Of a stretch of DNA of 64,000 nucleotides, positions 1-9,597 are shown piece after piece (position 1 is the stretch's first letter; the number at the start of each line of letters is the position of its first letter). The stretch is taken from assembly GCF_964656455.1 (NCBI RefSeq), contig NC_135715.1, positions 74,103,414 to 74,167,413 of the forward strand. Reading direction: 5' to 3'. The notes beneath the pieces were generated by a model. The model made no database searches and was not told where the DNA came from. It worked only from the letters and a program-made list of their open reading frames with translations. The position numbers were made by a program, and so were the translations under genes. This DNA comes from Halichoerus grypus (taxonomy: Eukaryota; Chordata; Mammalia; Carnivora; Phocidae).

Positions 1-359
1 AGATGCACTAGTCCATGGCCTCAGTTACTTCCCTGGTTCCCAAATGTATCATCAGAATTAGAATGCTTAGCTGTTGGCAGAATCCTCACATTGGTTCCTT
101 GAGCTACTATGGTAGGAAACTCCAAGGAGTAGTCCCTAAAACCACCCCTCTTCCACCAAGATAGTAAATAAAAAACTGTACTGCAGGCCAGGGGTGATGG
201 CAGGGATTAGTACCATCCATGAAAACTTTTAAAATGAAGATATGTTGCTCCTTGTCGTAGCCCTATTTAATCTGTGAATCTGACCTTTGCAAAAACTTGA
301 TGGATCATGACATAGGACAGTGGAGTACCACAAACTTAACCAAGTATTGGCCCCATTGG

Positions 360-391
360 AGCTGCTTATATATATATATATATATATATAT
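360..391. repeat. (TA)n microsatellite
   Basis: A run of about 14 alternating TA dinucleotides lies inside degenerate retroviral sequence. It is a simple repeat with no function evident. Confidence 0.9.
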
Positions 392-459
392 TACTAGAGT
401 CTATTAATACAGCCTTGGTACATGTATTCAACTATTAATCTGTAGATGTGTTCTTTTCT

Positions 460-2700
460 GTATTCACCAGGAAGAAGGATCAGAGGCAGTTGGCATCCAC
501 GTGGCATGAACACAGGAGACCCTTGCCCCAGGTCAATGTTAATTATCCTGCTCTCTGTCATAATAGAGTTCAAAGGGACCCAGACAACCTGGACATCCAG
601 AAGAATATTATGTTGATCTTCTACATTGATGATACCATGTTATTAGAACTTAGAAGCAAGAAATGGCAAGTACTCTGCATGCCTTGGTAATATATATTTG
701 CAACAGAAGGTGGGAGATAAAGCCTACAAAGAGTCAGAGGTCTGCCACATCAGTAAAGGTTTTCGGGGTCCAGTGGTCTGGGCTTGCTAGAACGTCTCTA
801 AAGTATAGGGCAGATTATTGGACTGTGCATTCTTACTGCTAGGAAAACAGCAGAATGCTCAGAGGTCTCTTTGGGTTTGGGAGGCAGCATATTCATTACA
901 CTTGGGAATATATTTATCAAGAGACTTAAAAGGTTGTTATCTTTTAGTAAGGCCAGGGCAAGAACGGGTTCTATAGTAGGTACATCCTATGGCACGAGCA
1001 GCCCTCCCACTGGGGCCATTTGAGCCAGCAGATCCCATGGTGCTAGAGGTATCTGTTGTAGAGAAAAATGCTGTTTGGTGCTCCTGGCAAGCCCCAATAG
1101 GCGAATCACAGCACAGGCCCTGGGTTTTTGGAGCCAGGCCATGCCATCTGCAGCACAGAAGTATTCAGCATTTGAAAAGCAGCTCCTGTCATGCTGCTGG
1201 GCTCTGGCAGAAACTAAGCATCTAACATGGGACACCAAGTGGCCATGAGACACCAAGTGATCCTAAGACGGGTTCTGCCAGACTTACTGGGTCAGAGGGT
1301 GGTCTGATGGTTGTCGCAGCAATGTGGCGTAAAGCCATTTCATACATCTGGGATTAGGCTCAAACAAGTCCAGAGAGCACAAGTGAGCTGCGTAACAGGT
1401 GGCTGGGAACCCCATGTCACCTACCACTGTTGTACCAACACTTCTCCCTCAACACATAGCCATGGCCTCAGGGTGGGGAGGAGGGTCCCTGTGACCAGCT
1501 GACACAGAAGGAAAAACCTGAGCTTGGTTCATGGATGGGTCACCTTTGTATGGTTATAAGCGGAAAATATCTGCTACTGTGATTTAGCCCCACTCGGGGG
1601 TGGTTCTGAAAGGGAGTGTTGAAGGGACATCTTCCCAGTTGGTGGAGCTTCAGGCAGTGCATTTAGTCATCAGCTTTGTTTGGAGACAGAAGTGGCCAGG
1701 GTAAGGGTGTACACTATAGTGACAATGTTAGCTTAGCTTATTGGGCAGGAGTTGGAAGAAGAAAGATTGGGGAAGGTTGGAGAAGACACAGATGGCTGGA
1801 TCTATGGGAGGGCACAGGATGTGAAGATCTTTTATAGTACATAACGCCCACTATAGAGTGTCCAGTGCAGAAGAGGCACTAACCAACCCACCAGATAGGA
1901 TGAGTAGACCAGCAGATGTCTGTCAGCCTGTGTCAGTGGCCACCCAAGTTCTCAGACAGCAGGCTAATGGATGGAGCAGCCACGGTGGCAGAGATGGAGG
2001 GACGCACGGATCCAACAACCTGTACTCTCTTTCCAAAGCCAACATAACTATTGCTGCTACTAAATATCTGACCTGTCGATAGCAGAGACCAACGCTGAGC
2101 TTTTAAGGAGGCCAAACAGCTGCTGGGTGGCAAGTTGGTTACACCAGGCCTTCCTGATGTAGAGTAATATTTCATCCTGACTGGGTTTGACCTGTATTCC
2201 AAGTATGGGTCTGCTTTTTCTGCCCACAGCCCTTCATCCAGCACCACTATCCGAGGACTCTGACATGGAATCTCATATAATACAGCCTCAGATCAAAGTC
2301 TGATATTCTGACATGGGATCTCACATAATGCTGCCTCCAACCAAGGGGCTCACTTTACAGCAAGAAGGTGTGGTGGCGGGCACTTGACCAGAGGCTCCAC
2401 TGGTCATTACACATCTCACACACCACACTGCGAGGGAACTGTCAGATTGATGGAGTGGACCTATGGCAGGTGAAGACACGGCTGAGGCTCTAGGTTTGAA
2501 ATGACCCCTTGTGAGGTTGGAGCATTATCCTTCAGGATGCAGTATACTTCCTAAAGCAATGGCCATAATATGGGTTGGTGTCCCTAGTAGGTAGAATACA
2601 TGGGTCCAGAGATCAAAAGATAAAAGTAGGAGTGGCCTGCTTGCCATAACTCCCAGGGATCCATTTGGAGACTTTGTGTTTCCTGTCTGAAACCTCAGGC
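460..2700 (+). pseudogene. Degenerate ERVL-type (class III) endogenous retrovirus pol
   Basis: This stretch holds scattered, frameshifted pieces of a retroviral polymerase polyprotein, all on the + strand and in the order expected of pol. Near 600-650 there is a reverse-transcriptase catalytic segment containing the YIDD motif. Near 989-1200 lies a stretch like the RT-RNase H connection. At 1858-2080 there is an integrase N-terminal-like segment, and at about 2335-2370 a segment like the integrase catalytic core. No fragment exceeds about 100 codons and stops or frameshifts separate them all, so nothing is expressible. The similarity is to ERVL-family pol, recalled rather than searched. No gag or env piece was recognised. 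It lies upstream of RNF6 in the same orientation. Confidence 0.7.
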
Positions 2701-3339
2701 CCTGCTAGCCTAGAGGTCAGACGTGGGATGCTTCCTCCTGCAAAAGTCCCACTAAACTTAAAGCTATGGTTGCTCTCTGGTCACTTGGGGCTCCTAATGC
2801 CAGAAGACTGACAAATCATCAGGACTTGGGGCTACTGCTACATAATGGAGACTGAGAGGTATGTGCTTGGCACTCAGGAGGTCCGCTGGGGGCATTTCTT
2901 GGTATTCCCATGCCTGGTTGTAACTATAAACAGGTAAGTACAGCAACCGCAGCCTGATAAGAACATGATAACCAGGATATGAAACCCCTTAGGGAGCAGT
3001 GCCTGGGTTAATCCATCAGTCAAACCACCTATACTAACAGAAATCATAGCCGAAGTGGAGGGAAATCTAGAAATGGTGGTGGAAGAGGGAGATAATGACA
3101 ATCATTTGTGACCTTGAGATCAACTGCAGCAGTAGGGACTGTAGTTTGTCCCATTACCCTCTTCTTATAAAATTCCCCAGAAATTGTGACTAATAAGAAT
3201 TCTGGAAAAACTGTGCTTGGATGGAGTAACTTAATGGGAAAAGTAAGTGATCTATGCATTACAAAGGGCAGACTAGAGTGAATTCTGTGTGTGCTCTGCC
3301 CAAATCCACTTTATAAGATATTTCATCTCTATTTCACCT

Positions 3340-3635
3340 TCTCTGAATGTTGGGTAACAATTCAGGATGCCACCTTCCCTAGAGGATTGTTCCCCTCCCC
3401 TGCAAACCTCATCCAATGGCATGGGGACACAAAAAAATTGGTCTTCTTGGATAACACTTGCTGGTGAATTTTGTGGGATCAGTTGAGGTTCATTCTTATT
3501 TCTCTGTCTTCCTGGCCAGTCCTGCTTCCTTCACTCCCCTTCTCCAGAGAGCATTTCCCTAATAAATCACTTGAACAAGAATCTTTGTCTCAGGCTCTAT
3601 TTCTAGAAAAGCTGAACCAGGACACAATCTCTGGC
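3340..3635 (+). repeat. LTR-like 3' end of the ERVL remnant
   Basis: This block has the layout of an old MLT2/ERVL long terminal repeat tail: a C/T-rich stretch, an AATAAA signal at 3561-3566, then a conserved-looking tail about 70 bases long. It lies 3' of the pol fragments on the same strand, consistent with the proviral 3' LTR. The matching 5' LTR is not in the window. Confidence 0.5.
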
Positions 3636-3947
3636 CTAATTGGATAGGTGAAATTGATAAGACTAGTTCTGAATACCTTGGATTTCCTTGCTCAACCTCC
3701 ATTCTTTCCTCCTTCTAGTGTGCCATCTTGTACAAAGGCTGGAACACTAAAAGTAACCTCACCCAGACTTTTCTACAATTACAGTTCTAATGCAAATTAG
3801 ATTCTGCCAGTTAAAATGTATTCACCAAGATGTGGAAAATAGATATGATAGATATGTGATAGATATGTGATAGAGAAGGGAGGATTTTCTGCAGTAGGAT
3901 TCAGCACCCAGTTCCCAGCTTTGATGGTGTTAAGAGACAACCGATGG

Positions 3948-4096
3948 CTGTGGTGGCAGGGGGAGCGGCAGAGAGAGAGGGAGAAGCAGGCTCCCCGCTG
4001 AGCAGGGAGCCCAATGCGGGGCTCGATCCCAGGACCCTGGGATCATGACCTGAGCCGAAGGCAGATGCTTAACCGACTGAGCCACCCAGGTGCCCC
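3948..4096 (-). mobile_element. Can-SINE, 5'-head fragment
   Basis: A carnivore tRNA-derived SINE on the minus strand, ending at its head (CTGAGCCACCCAGGTGCCCC). The internal GAG-rich and CGATCCCAGG blocks are present. The T-rich tail side is missing, so the copy is truncated. Confidence 0.85.
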
Positions 4097-4237
4097 TCAC
4101 TTTTGCTTTTCAAATTTTAATTAAGGCTGCCATTGTAAGAAGCCAAAATCATTTAAACATTATAAGAACACAAAACACCAAATATACAGAGGATCTTTTT
4201 AATGTCATGGTTTAAATTCTAACACTTTTTTCTCTCT

Positions 4238-4444
4238 TTTTTTTTTTTTTAAAGATTTTTTTTATTTATTTATTTGAGAGAGAGAGAATGAGAGAGAGCG
4301 AGCACATGAGAAGGGGGGAGGGTCAGAGGGAGAAGCAGACTCCCTGCCGAGCAGGGAGCCCGATGCGGGACTCGATCCAGGGACTCCAGGATCATGACCT
4401 GAGCCGAAGGCAGTCGCTTAACCAACTGAGCCACCCAGGCGCCC
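4238..4444 (-). mobile_element. Can-SINE, full length, inserted next to another SINE
   Basis: A complete minus-strand carnivore SINE running from the T-rich tail through the (GA)n block to the head at 4444. It is flanked by direct repeats of about 16 bases (TTTTCTCTCTTTTTTT), one before the tail and one starting at 4445. It therefore landed in the tail of the adjacent SINE at 4455-4649 and is the younger of the two. Confidence 0.9.
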
Positions 4445-4454
4445 TTTTCTCTCT

Positions 4455-4649
4455 TTTTTTAAGATTTTATTTATTTATTTGTCAGAGAGAGAGATGGAGT
4501 GAGAGAGCACAAGCAGGGGGTGCGGCGGGCAGAAGGAGAAGCAGGCTCCCTGCTAAGCAAGGAACCCGACGGGACTCGATCCCATGACCCTAGGATCATA
4601 ACCTGAGCCAAAGGCAGATGCTTAACTGACTGAGCCACCCAGACATCCC
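4455..4649 (-). mobile_element. Can-SINE, older copy
   Basis: A minus-strand carnivore SINE with a diverged head (CACCCAGACATCCC). Its tail was the target of the neighbouring SINE at 4238-4444. Confidence 0.88.
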
Positions 4650-5324
4650 TACACCTTTTTATTCTTAATTGTAAAAAGTCCTGGAGTTAAAAGATGTATA
4701 CACACTAAAAAGGCCAGGTGCCATTTCGGTAAACTCAGACTCATTAGAACAGAGATTTTGGCAGGTTATGAGACCTGGAATGCAGATGTCCAGAATGATC
4801 TGTCTCTCTGTCCCAATTACCATATCTCATCTCCCTTTATAGTCACTTTGTCTTGGGCTATAAAAACTGAAGCAAAGTGTTGGATTCGAGTTATATACAT
4901 TATCCATTTACTCAGAAAATCTGCAGCTTCCCACCAGCTAAATCACTTGATTGGATTTTACATTTTTTGACTATTAGGATATATACATGTCTTTCAGTTT
5001 AAAGGTATTTGCACTTGATGGACTAGTACTCTTTAAAAAAACTCGTGTAGATATTTCAAATGATTTCTGCTCGAATTTTGGCTATCTCACCTGTGGCTTT
5101 CTCTGACTTGTACTCACAATTTCTGAGGTCATTGTACTAACATGCATTAATCCTGTTTGCAGAAAGTTTGCATTTTTCTCTGAGGACAATGTGCCAGGAG
5201 CTGCGCTGAATTCTGGGACTATAAAAATGAATAAAACTGTTTGTTCAAATTCATGGATTTTAGAATCTTGGAGGAGATGTATAAATTAACAGAAAATCAT
5301 TGTGAGTACTTGCTCAGTGGCTGT

Positions 5325-5425
5325 CTTTTTCCATTGAAAAGGAGGGCAAGGACCTTGTTTTATCCTCTGCTGTTATCACTAGCACTTAGTACATATGGCA
5401 CCCCATATTTGTCAAGTAAATGAAT
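5325..5425 (+). repeat. L2 LINE 3'-end fragment
   Basis: The stretch matches the pattern of the L2 3' end: a block for 'gggcaaggaccttgttt', a block naming the most frequent 3' words, and a run like 'agtaaatgaatat' at its end. It is short and diverged. Confidence 0.55.
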
Positions 5426-6663
5426 ATATGCTAAAGTAGAGTTATACAGAGGGAGCTATGGGAGCCCCCAAAGGGACATCTGCCTAGTTTTATGTGTGAA
5501 TGTTGGGCTGGAGGGTGGAGTGAGGGTGTCACTTCAGAGATGTCAGAAAAAGTTCCTTAAGATGGGGAATGAGCTGGGTCTTGGGACTGCATTTTTTATA
5601 TATTTCCATTTTAGTATCTATAACAATATGATTTTTTTTTTTTTAACTTATCTACCCCTACTAAAGCCATAGCTTGTCCATACTTAAGACTACATCTTCT
5701 ACCCAGGCGCTCACATAATGCTGGCGATAGGCTAGCTCTTCAAAAATTAAGGCAGGCATGAATGAATGAGTTAATGAACGAGCAAATGAAGAATAACAGC
5801 AGTGTGAGCACTGTGCAATGATTAAGTCTTCTGGATGGTAGGGTTGTTAGGAAAGGAACCTACACCAGGTTGGGCAGAGCCCTACTCAAGGGCTTAATTA
5901 ATGGTGAAGTGAGTTTGGTCAAGTGTCACATCTCAGCAGTAAAACTAGAGAGATGAAAGCGGGGAGTTTCCAAGTGCATTCCTATCGGGAAAGTGAAGAA
6001 ATACAAATAAAAGCACTTTAGAATGATGGGGATTTGTAGTTTCCAGGTGCCCATGAGCAATAAAGGGAAGAGCCTGGCTGATTAGTTACGTGGTACCCGG
6101 GCAGTAAAGAGATAGGAACGGACTGCTGCTGGGCTGCATGCACTCCGTAGCCAGGCTCGGCAAACAGGCCACAAGAAAGAGCAGAGTAGGTGCTACTGCT
6201 TCCCAAGGGTGGAAAGCAGGCTGTGTCCCCGGAACTATGCAGCTGCAGGAGCGCTGAGCGGCCCGGTACTTGGCGCTCCAGAAGGAGGCCCTGGGGCTAT
6301 CAGCCCTGGCCGCGAGCACTGACGGGACGGAACGCGCGGAACGCTAGTATCCTAGATCCCGCCGGACGCAATTTTCAGTCACACCGGCGAGCGCCCATCT
6401 GGCTGTGCAGCGTCTCCGCTCGTCCGAGGGGGGACCTGGCTGTGAGGAAAGGACTGGGGCCTTCGTCCCTCCTCCGGAGCCGCCAGACCAGCTGGACGAC
6501 CCCAAACTGAAGCACGGGCTTCCGGCTTCTCCCTTCAGCAAACGATTAGAGAGCGCAGTGGCCCCTCTTGCCCGTGGGTCACAGCCTTCCAGGACCCCAG
6601 AGGAGCGCCACCCGCCGCAGACTTTCCTTCGGGGAGTAGGAGGATGGCCCGACTCCGGACGAG

Positions 6664-6671
6664 GTGAGTTG
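6664..6671 (+). other. RNF6: Candidate splice donor of the RNF6 leader exon
   Basis: ACGAG|GTGAGTT is a near-perfect 5' splice site in the CpG island. It supports an untranslated first exon ending at 6663. Confidence 0.5.
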
Positions 6672-6697
6672 CGGGTAAGGCTCCGGGCCCGGCCACT

Positions 6698-6705
6698 ACT
6701 TCCGG
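6698..6705 (+). promoter_or_regulatory. ETS-type site ACTTCCGG
   Basis: This octamer is a canonical ETS/GABP binding word common in CpG-island promoters. It lies 35 bases after the best leader-exon donor, so it may serve an alternative start or a divergent transcript. Confidence 0.4.
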
Positions 6706-6752
6706 GAGACGCTGGGGAAAGCCAACCCTCCTTGGCCCCCGTCTCTTTTCCG

Positions 6753-6797
6753 ATTGGTTAACTGCTCTCTGAATGCGCCCCCCTAACTGGTGATTGG
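6753..6797 (-). promoter_or_regulatory. Two inverted CCAAT boxes
   Basis: ATTGG occurs at 6753-6757 (in CCGATTGGTTA) and at 6793-6797 (in GTGATTGGCTC), 40 bases apart. Paired NF-Y sites with this kind of spacing usually lie 60-100 bases upstream of a start. That would put a + strand start near 6860 or a minus-strand start near 6690. Confidence 0.45.
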
Positions 6798-7335
6798 CTC
6801 AGATGCGCCGTCTGTCACCTGCCTCCCTGTGGGAATCCAGGTCGCTAAGGGAAGCGTTACTTGAGGCTCGGTTGGGAAGAGGTTGGTTTGGCCTTTGAGC
6901 CCAGTTTGTTTATTGTAGTGCGAACCGTACTCCGGCGCGAGCTCCGGTCGCAACGGCCAGGAAAGGAACCAGTAGCGGGACGGAGGGCGGGGGTGGCAAG
7001 AAAGTGAAGGTTCAGAAGTAAACTGGAGACACCTAACCCTGGTAACATCTGAATGGGAGCAGGATAGGAAGGAAGGCCTTTGAGAGGGGAGTTGTAATCC
7101 CAGGAGCTGTGACAGTGTAGGAGGGAAGGCCTAGTTTCTGTTGTGGGAGAAAAGGGCCTTGTGGGAGGTTTTAATGACCTAATTGTTTGGGGATCTAATT
7201 TTCTAGCTGAGTGTCTAACAAAACCCACTGAAGATTTTTGCTTTGACTTTGCAGCAGAGCTTTGACTTTGCTAGCCATTCCTGTCCTTCAAAGAGACAAT
7301 TTATTGAATAATTCCGTTCTCTCTTACTGCTTCAG

Positions 7336-7418
7336 ATGGGCCGCTCTCAAAAAAAGCACAAACAATTGAAGGATGGATACCATTGCACATATTAAAAGCA
7401 TGTTGAAAGGAAAATAAG
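7336..7418 (+). other. RNF6: Probable RNF6 untranslated leader exon with two upstream ORFs
   Basis: A C/T-rich tract ending TACTGCTTCAG (7325-7335) precedes this 83-base segment, and AATAAG|GTACTC follows it, so both splice sites are plausible. It would sit between the CpG-island exon and the first coding exon. It contains two overlapping short ORFs in different frames: 7336-7395 (19 codons, beginning at the first base of the exon) and 7373-7417 (14 codons). Both end before the donor, so neither extends into RNF6. If the exon is used, they would be upstream ORFs able to reduce RNF6 translation. The exon is predicted from splice signals only. Confidence 0.45.
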
Positions 7419-7974
7419 GTACTCACTTTGTTTAATTGTGGTTAATTGTATAAGAAAATTACCTTTGAGATGAAGCTCTTAAAGTTTTGAATAATGGTAG
7501 GGTAGCTTGATTTTATTACAGCTTTCAATTTTTATGATTGTTTAGTACAAAAATCATATTACTGCTGTACCTACCAGATGTGCTCCTTGCTAATGATGGT
7601 CTAGTCCTGTTTATTCTGAAAATGGAAAGAAATCTTGAGTTTTTAACAACGTTTGATTGGGTAGTGCTACTAGATCTTTCTTACAGATTAAAAAACTGTA
7701 ATAAGCACTGTCGTAAAATCCTTGAACGTATGACCTAATGTTAGAATGTAAGTGAAATTGAATAGTTGCTTACTCATACATAGTTTAGACTTGTAGACTA
7801 ATTTACTTTGTATTTAAAGTAGTTTGCTTAAACACTGAGTCAGAGTTGCAACAATTGCTTCACTGGTCACCAAGCTATTTGATCCTCCAGCCTCCATTAA
7901 GTCATGTGCTATATTACACATACTCTTCATTAACATCCAGAAATTGTCAAGGAATAGTTTATTTCATCCACAGA

Positions 7975-8490
7975 ATACCCGAATTAGCTCTTAAAGATAG
8001 ACCTGGGCCCTACCTTGGAAAATTCTGATTTAGGATTAGAGATGAGATCTGGGCATCTGTACTTTTAAAAATTTCCTCAAGTGGAACTAGAGGGTATTAT
8101 GCTAAGCAAAATAAGTCAATCAGAGAAGACAATTATATGATCTCACTCATATGTGGAATTTAAGAAACAAAATAGGATCATAGGGGAAGAGAGGAAAAAA
8201 TAAGATGAAATCAGAGAGGGAGACAAACCATTAAGAGACTCTTAATCATAGGAAACAAACTGAGGGATGCTGGAGGGGAGGGGGGTGGGGGATGGGGTAA
8301 CTGGGTGATGGGCATTAAGGAGGGCACGTGATATAATGAGCACTGGGTATTATATAAGACTGATGAATCACTGAACTCTACCTCTGAAACTAATAATATA
8401 TTATATATTAATTAATTGAATTTACATTTAAAAAAATAAATAAAAATTTCCTCAAGTAAGTTTGTGCATTCTCAAGTGAGAACTGTTAAC
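7975..8490 (-). repeat. MER5-like DNA transposon remnant split by an L1
   Basis: The sequence before 8067 (ACCTGGGCCC, then GGCATCTGTACTTTTAAA) and after 8457 resembles a MER5-type hAT element read on the minus strand. It is interrupted at 8083-8442 by an L1 fragment. Confidence 0.4.
8083..8442 (+). mobile_element. Carnivore L1 3' end, 5'-truncated
   Basis: This is a 5'-truncated young carnivore L1 3' end on the + strand. It includes the block around GATCTCACTCATATGTGGAA, a G-rich run near 8275-8300 and an A-rich tail (TTAAAAAAATAAATAAA). A target duplication of about 15 bases (AAAATTTCCTCAAGT) flanks it at 8068-8082 and just after the tail. It lies in an RNF6 5' intron. Confidence 0.8.
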
Positions 8491-9075
8491 TCACTAATAC
8501 AGGTGTTTAAGAAATTCTAAAATATTTTTGAAACAAGTAATTTTCTCCATTGATTTCTTTATAGTTTAAAAATAAGCCTCTAAGGAATGATGGTTAAGTA
8601 TAGTCCAAAAATAAGGTTTGCCTGGGCAAGGTCAGAAAGTTTCACTGGTACTCAAAAACCTCTGGGACTAACCATTCCAGGCCTAAGGATGAGATTTGCT
8701 ATGGGAAGACACAGAGTGCTCTGCTGTACATTCACGGTCCTCAGAGCCATGTGTTGAGTGCTGTTTCCTGTTAGGTTTAAGAAGAGATCAACTCCAAGTC
8801 TGTTAAGTAGATATAGTAAGTTAAATTATTTTTACCTCAACAAAGTACAGTGGAGGGTAATATTAGAAATATGAGTTTTATTTTGGGAAGAATACATTTG
8901 CTGGAAATAAATGTAAATCATAGCCTCCCAATAGCTCTTTGCTTATTAAGTAAAGAATATAATTTAAAATTATGCTTAAAGTGCATAATTCAGCTTAAAA
9001 TTTGTATGCTAACATCAAGTACCCAGATATTTGAAACATCAGTGAGGGCTTTCTGATCAACTTTACCAGAGAGTG

Positions 9076-9105
9076 AAAGAGGTAAAAAAAAAAAAAAAAA
9101 TTGAG
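9076..9105. repeat. Poly(A) tract
   Basis: A run of about 17 A residues in the intron before the first RNF6 coding exon. No attached retroelement body was recognised. Confidence 0.75.
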
Positions 9106-9386
9106 ATAATCACTTTGGTATTCAGGAATTAGAAATGAGTGATGAAACCAGATCCAGTCTGACTTAAACATTGGCTTTGAGCAAAGAAGTAGATCCGGTT
9201 ATAGTCTCATCTCCTAGAAGCTCTTTTTCATTTTATATGTGAGTTCTTCACTGCAAGATTTTGCATATGAAATATGAGTAGAGGATGAAATTTAAAAATG
9301 AAAATAAAGAGACATGAGTTAAAAACATGAAGCCATGTGTAGTCCATTGACTAACAGCTTGAATCTAATGTATATTGTTTGAACAG

Positions 9387-9597
9387 AAATCCAGGAATCT
9401 CAGTATGAATCCCTCTAGATCTAGATCGCATGATGGTAGTGAAGAAGTCTCATCTCAGGACCATAATCATCGTGAAAATGAGAGAAGATGGCAGCAAGAA
9501 CGTCTCCACAGAGAAGAAGCCTATTACCAGTTTATTAATGAACTCAATGATGAAGATTATAGACTAATGAGAGACCACAATCTTTTAGGCACCCCTG
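9387..9597 (+). other. RNF6: RNF6 coding exon 1
   Basis: The acceptor is TTGTTTGAACAG, ending at 9386. Eighteen untranslated bases precede ATG 9405. The exon ends ...CCTG|GTAAGAG after 9597, splitting a Gly codon in phase 1. It encodes residues 1-64 plus the first base of codon 65. Reading past the donor quickly leaves RNF6 similarity, which confirms the boundary. Confidence 0.9.

Larger units (their letters stand above)
6190..6850 (+). promoter_or_regulatory. RNF6: CpG island, presumed RNF6 promoter and first exon
   Basis: Base composition changes sharply here, with many CpG dinucleotides (for example GGAACGCGCGGAACGC, CCGCCGGACGC) in otherwise CpG-poor surroundings. It lies about 2.5 kb upstream of the RNF6 start codon on the same strand, as expected of a housekeeping promoter. 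No TATA box was seen. An ETS-type site ACTTCCGG sits at 6698-6705, and two inverted CCAAT boxes (ATTGG) at 6753-6757 and 6793-6797. A strong splice donor, GAG|GTGAGT, follows 6663 and would end a leader exon; a weaker one (GCGG|GTAAGG) lies a few bases on. The transcription start cannot be fixed from sequence alone. Confidence 0.75.

Noticed and set aside
6405..6761. 118-codon + strand frame in the RNF6 CpG island
   Set aside because: It crosses the strong donor at 6664, lacks similarity to anything recognised and lies in GC-rich leader sequence.
9375..9404. Extension of the RNF6 frame upstream of ATG 9405
   Set aside because: The extension begins at a TTG and crosses the splice acceptor at 9386. 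The known N-terminus starts at the ATG.
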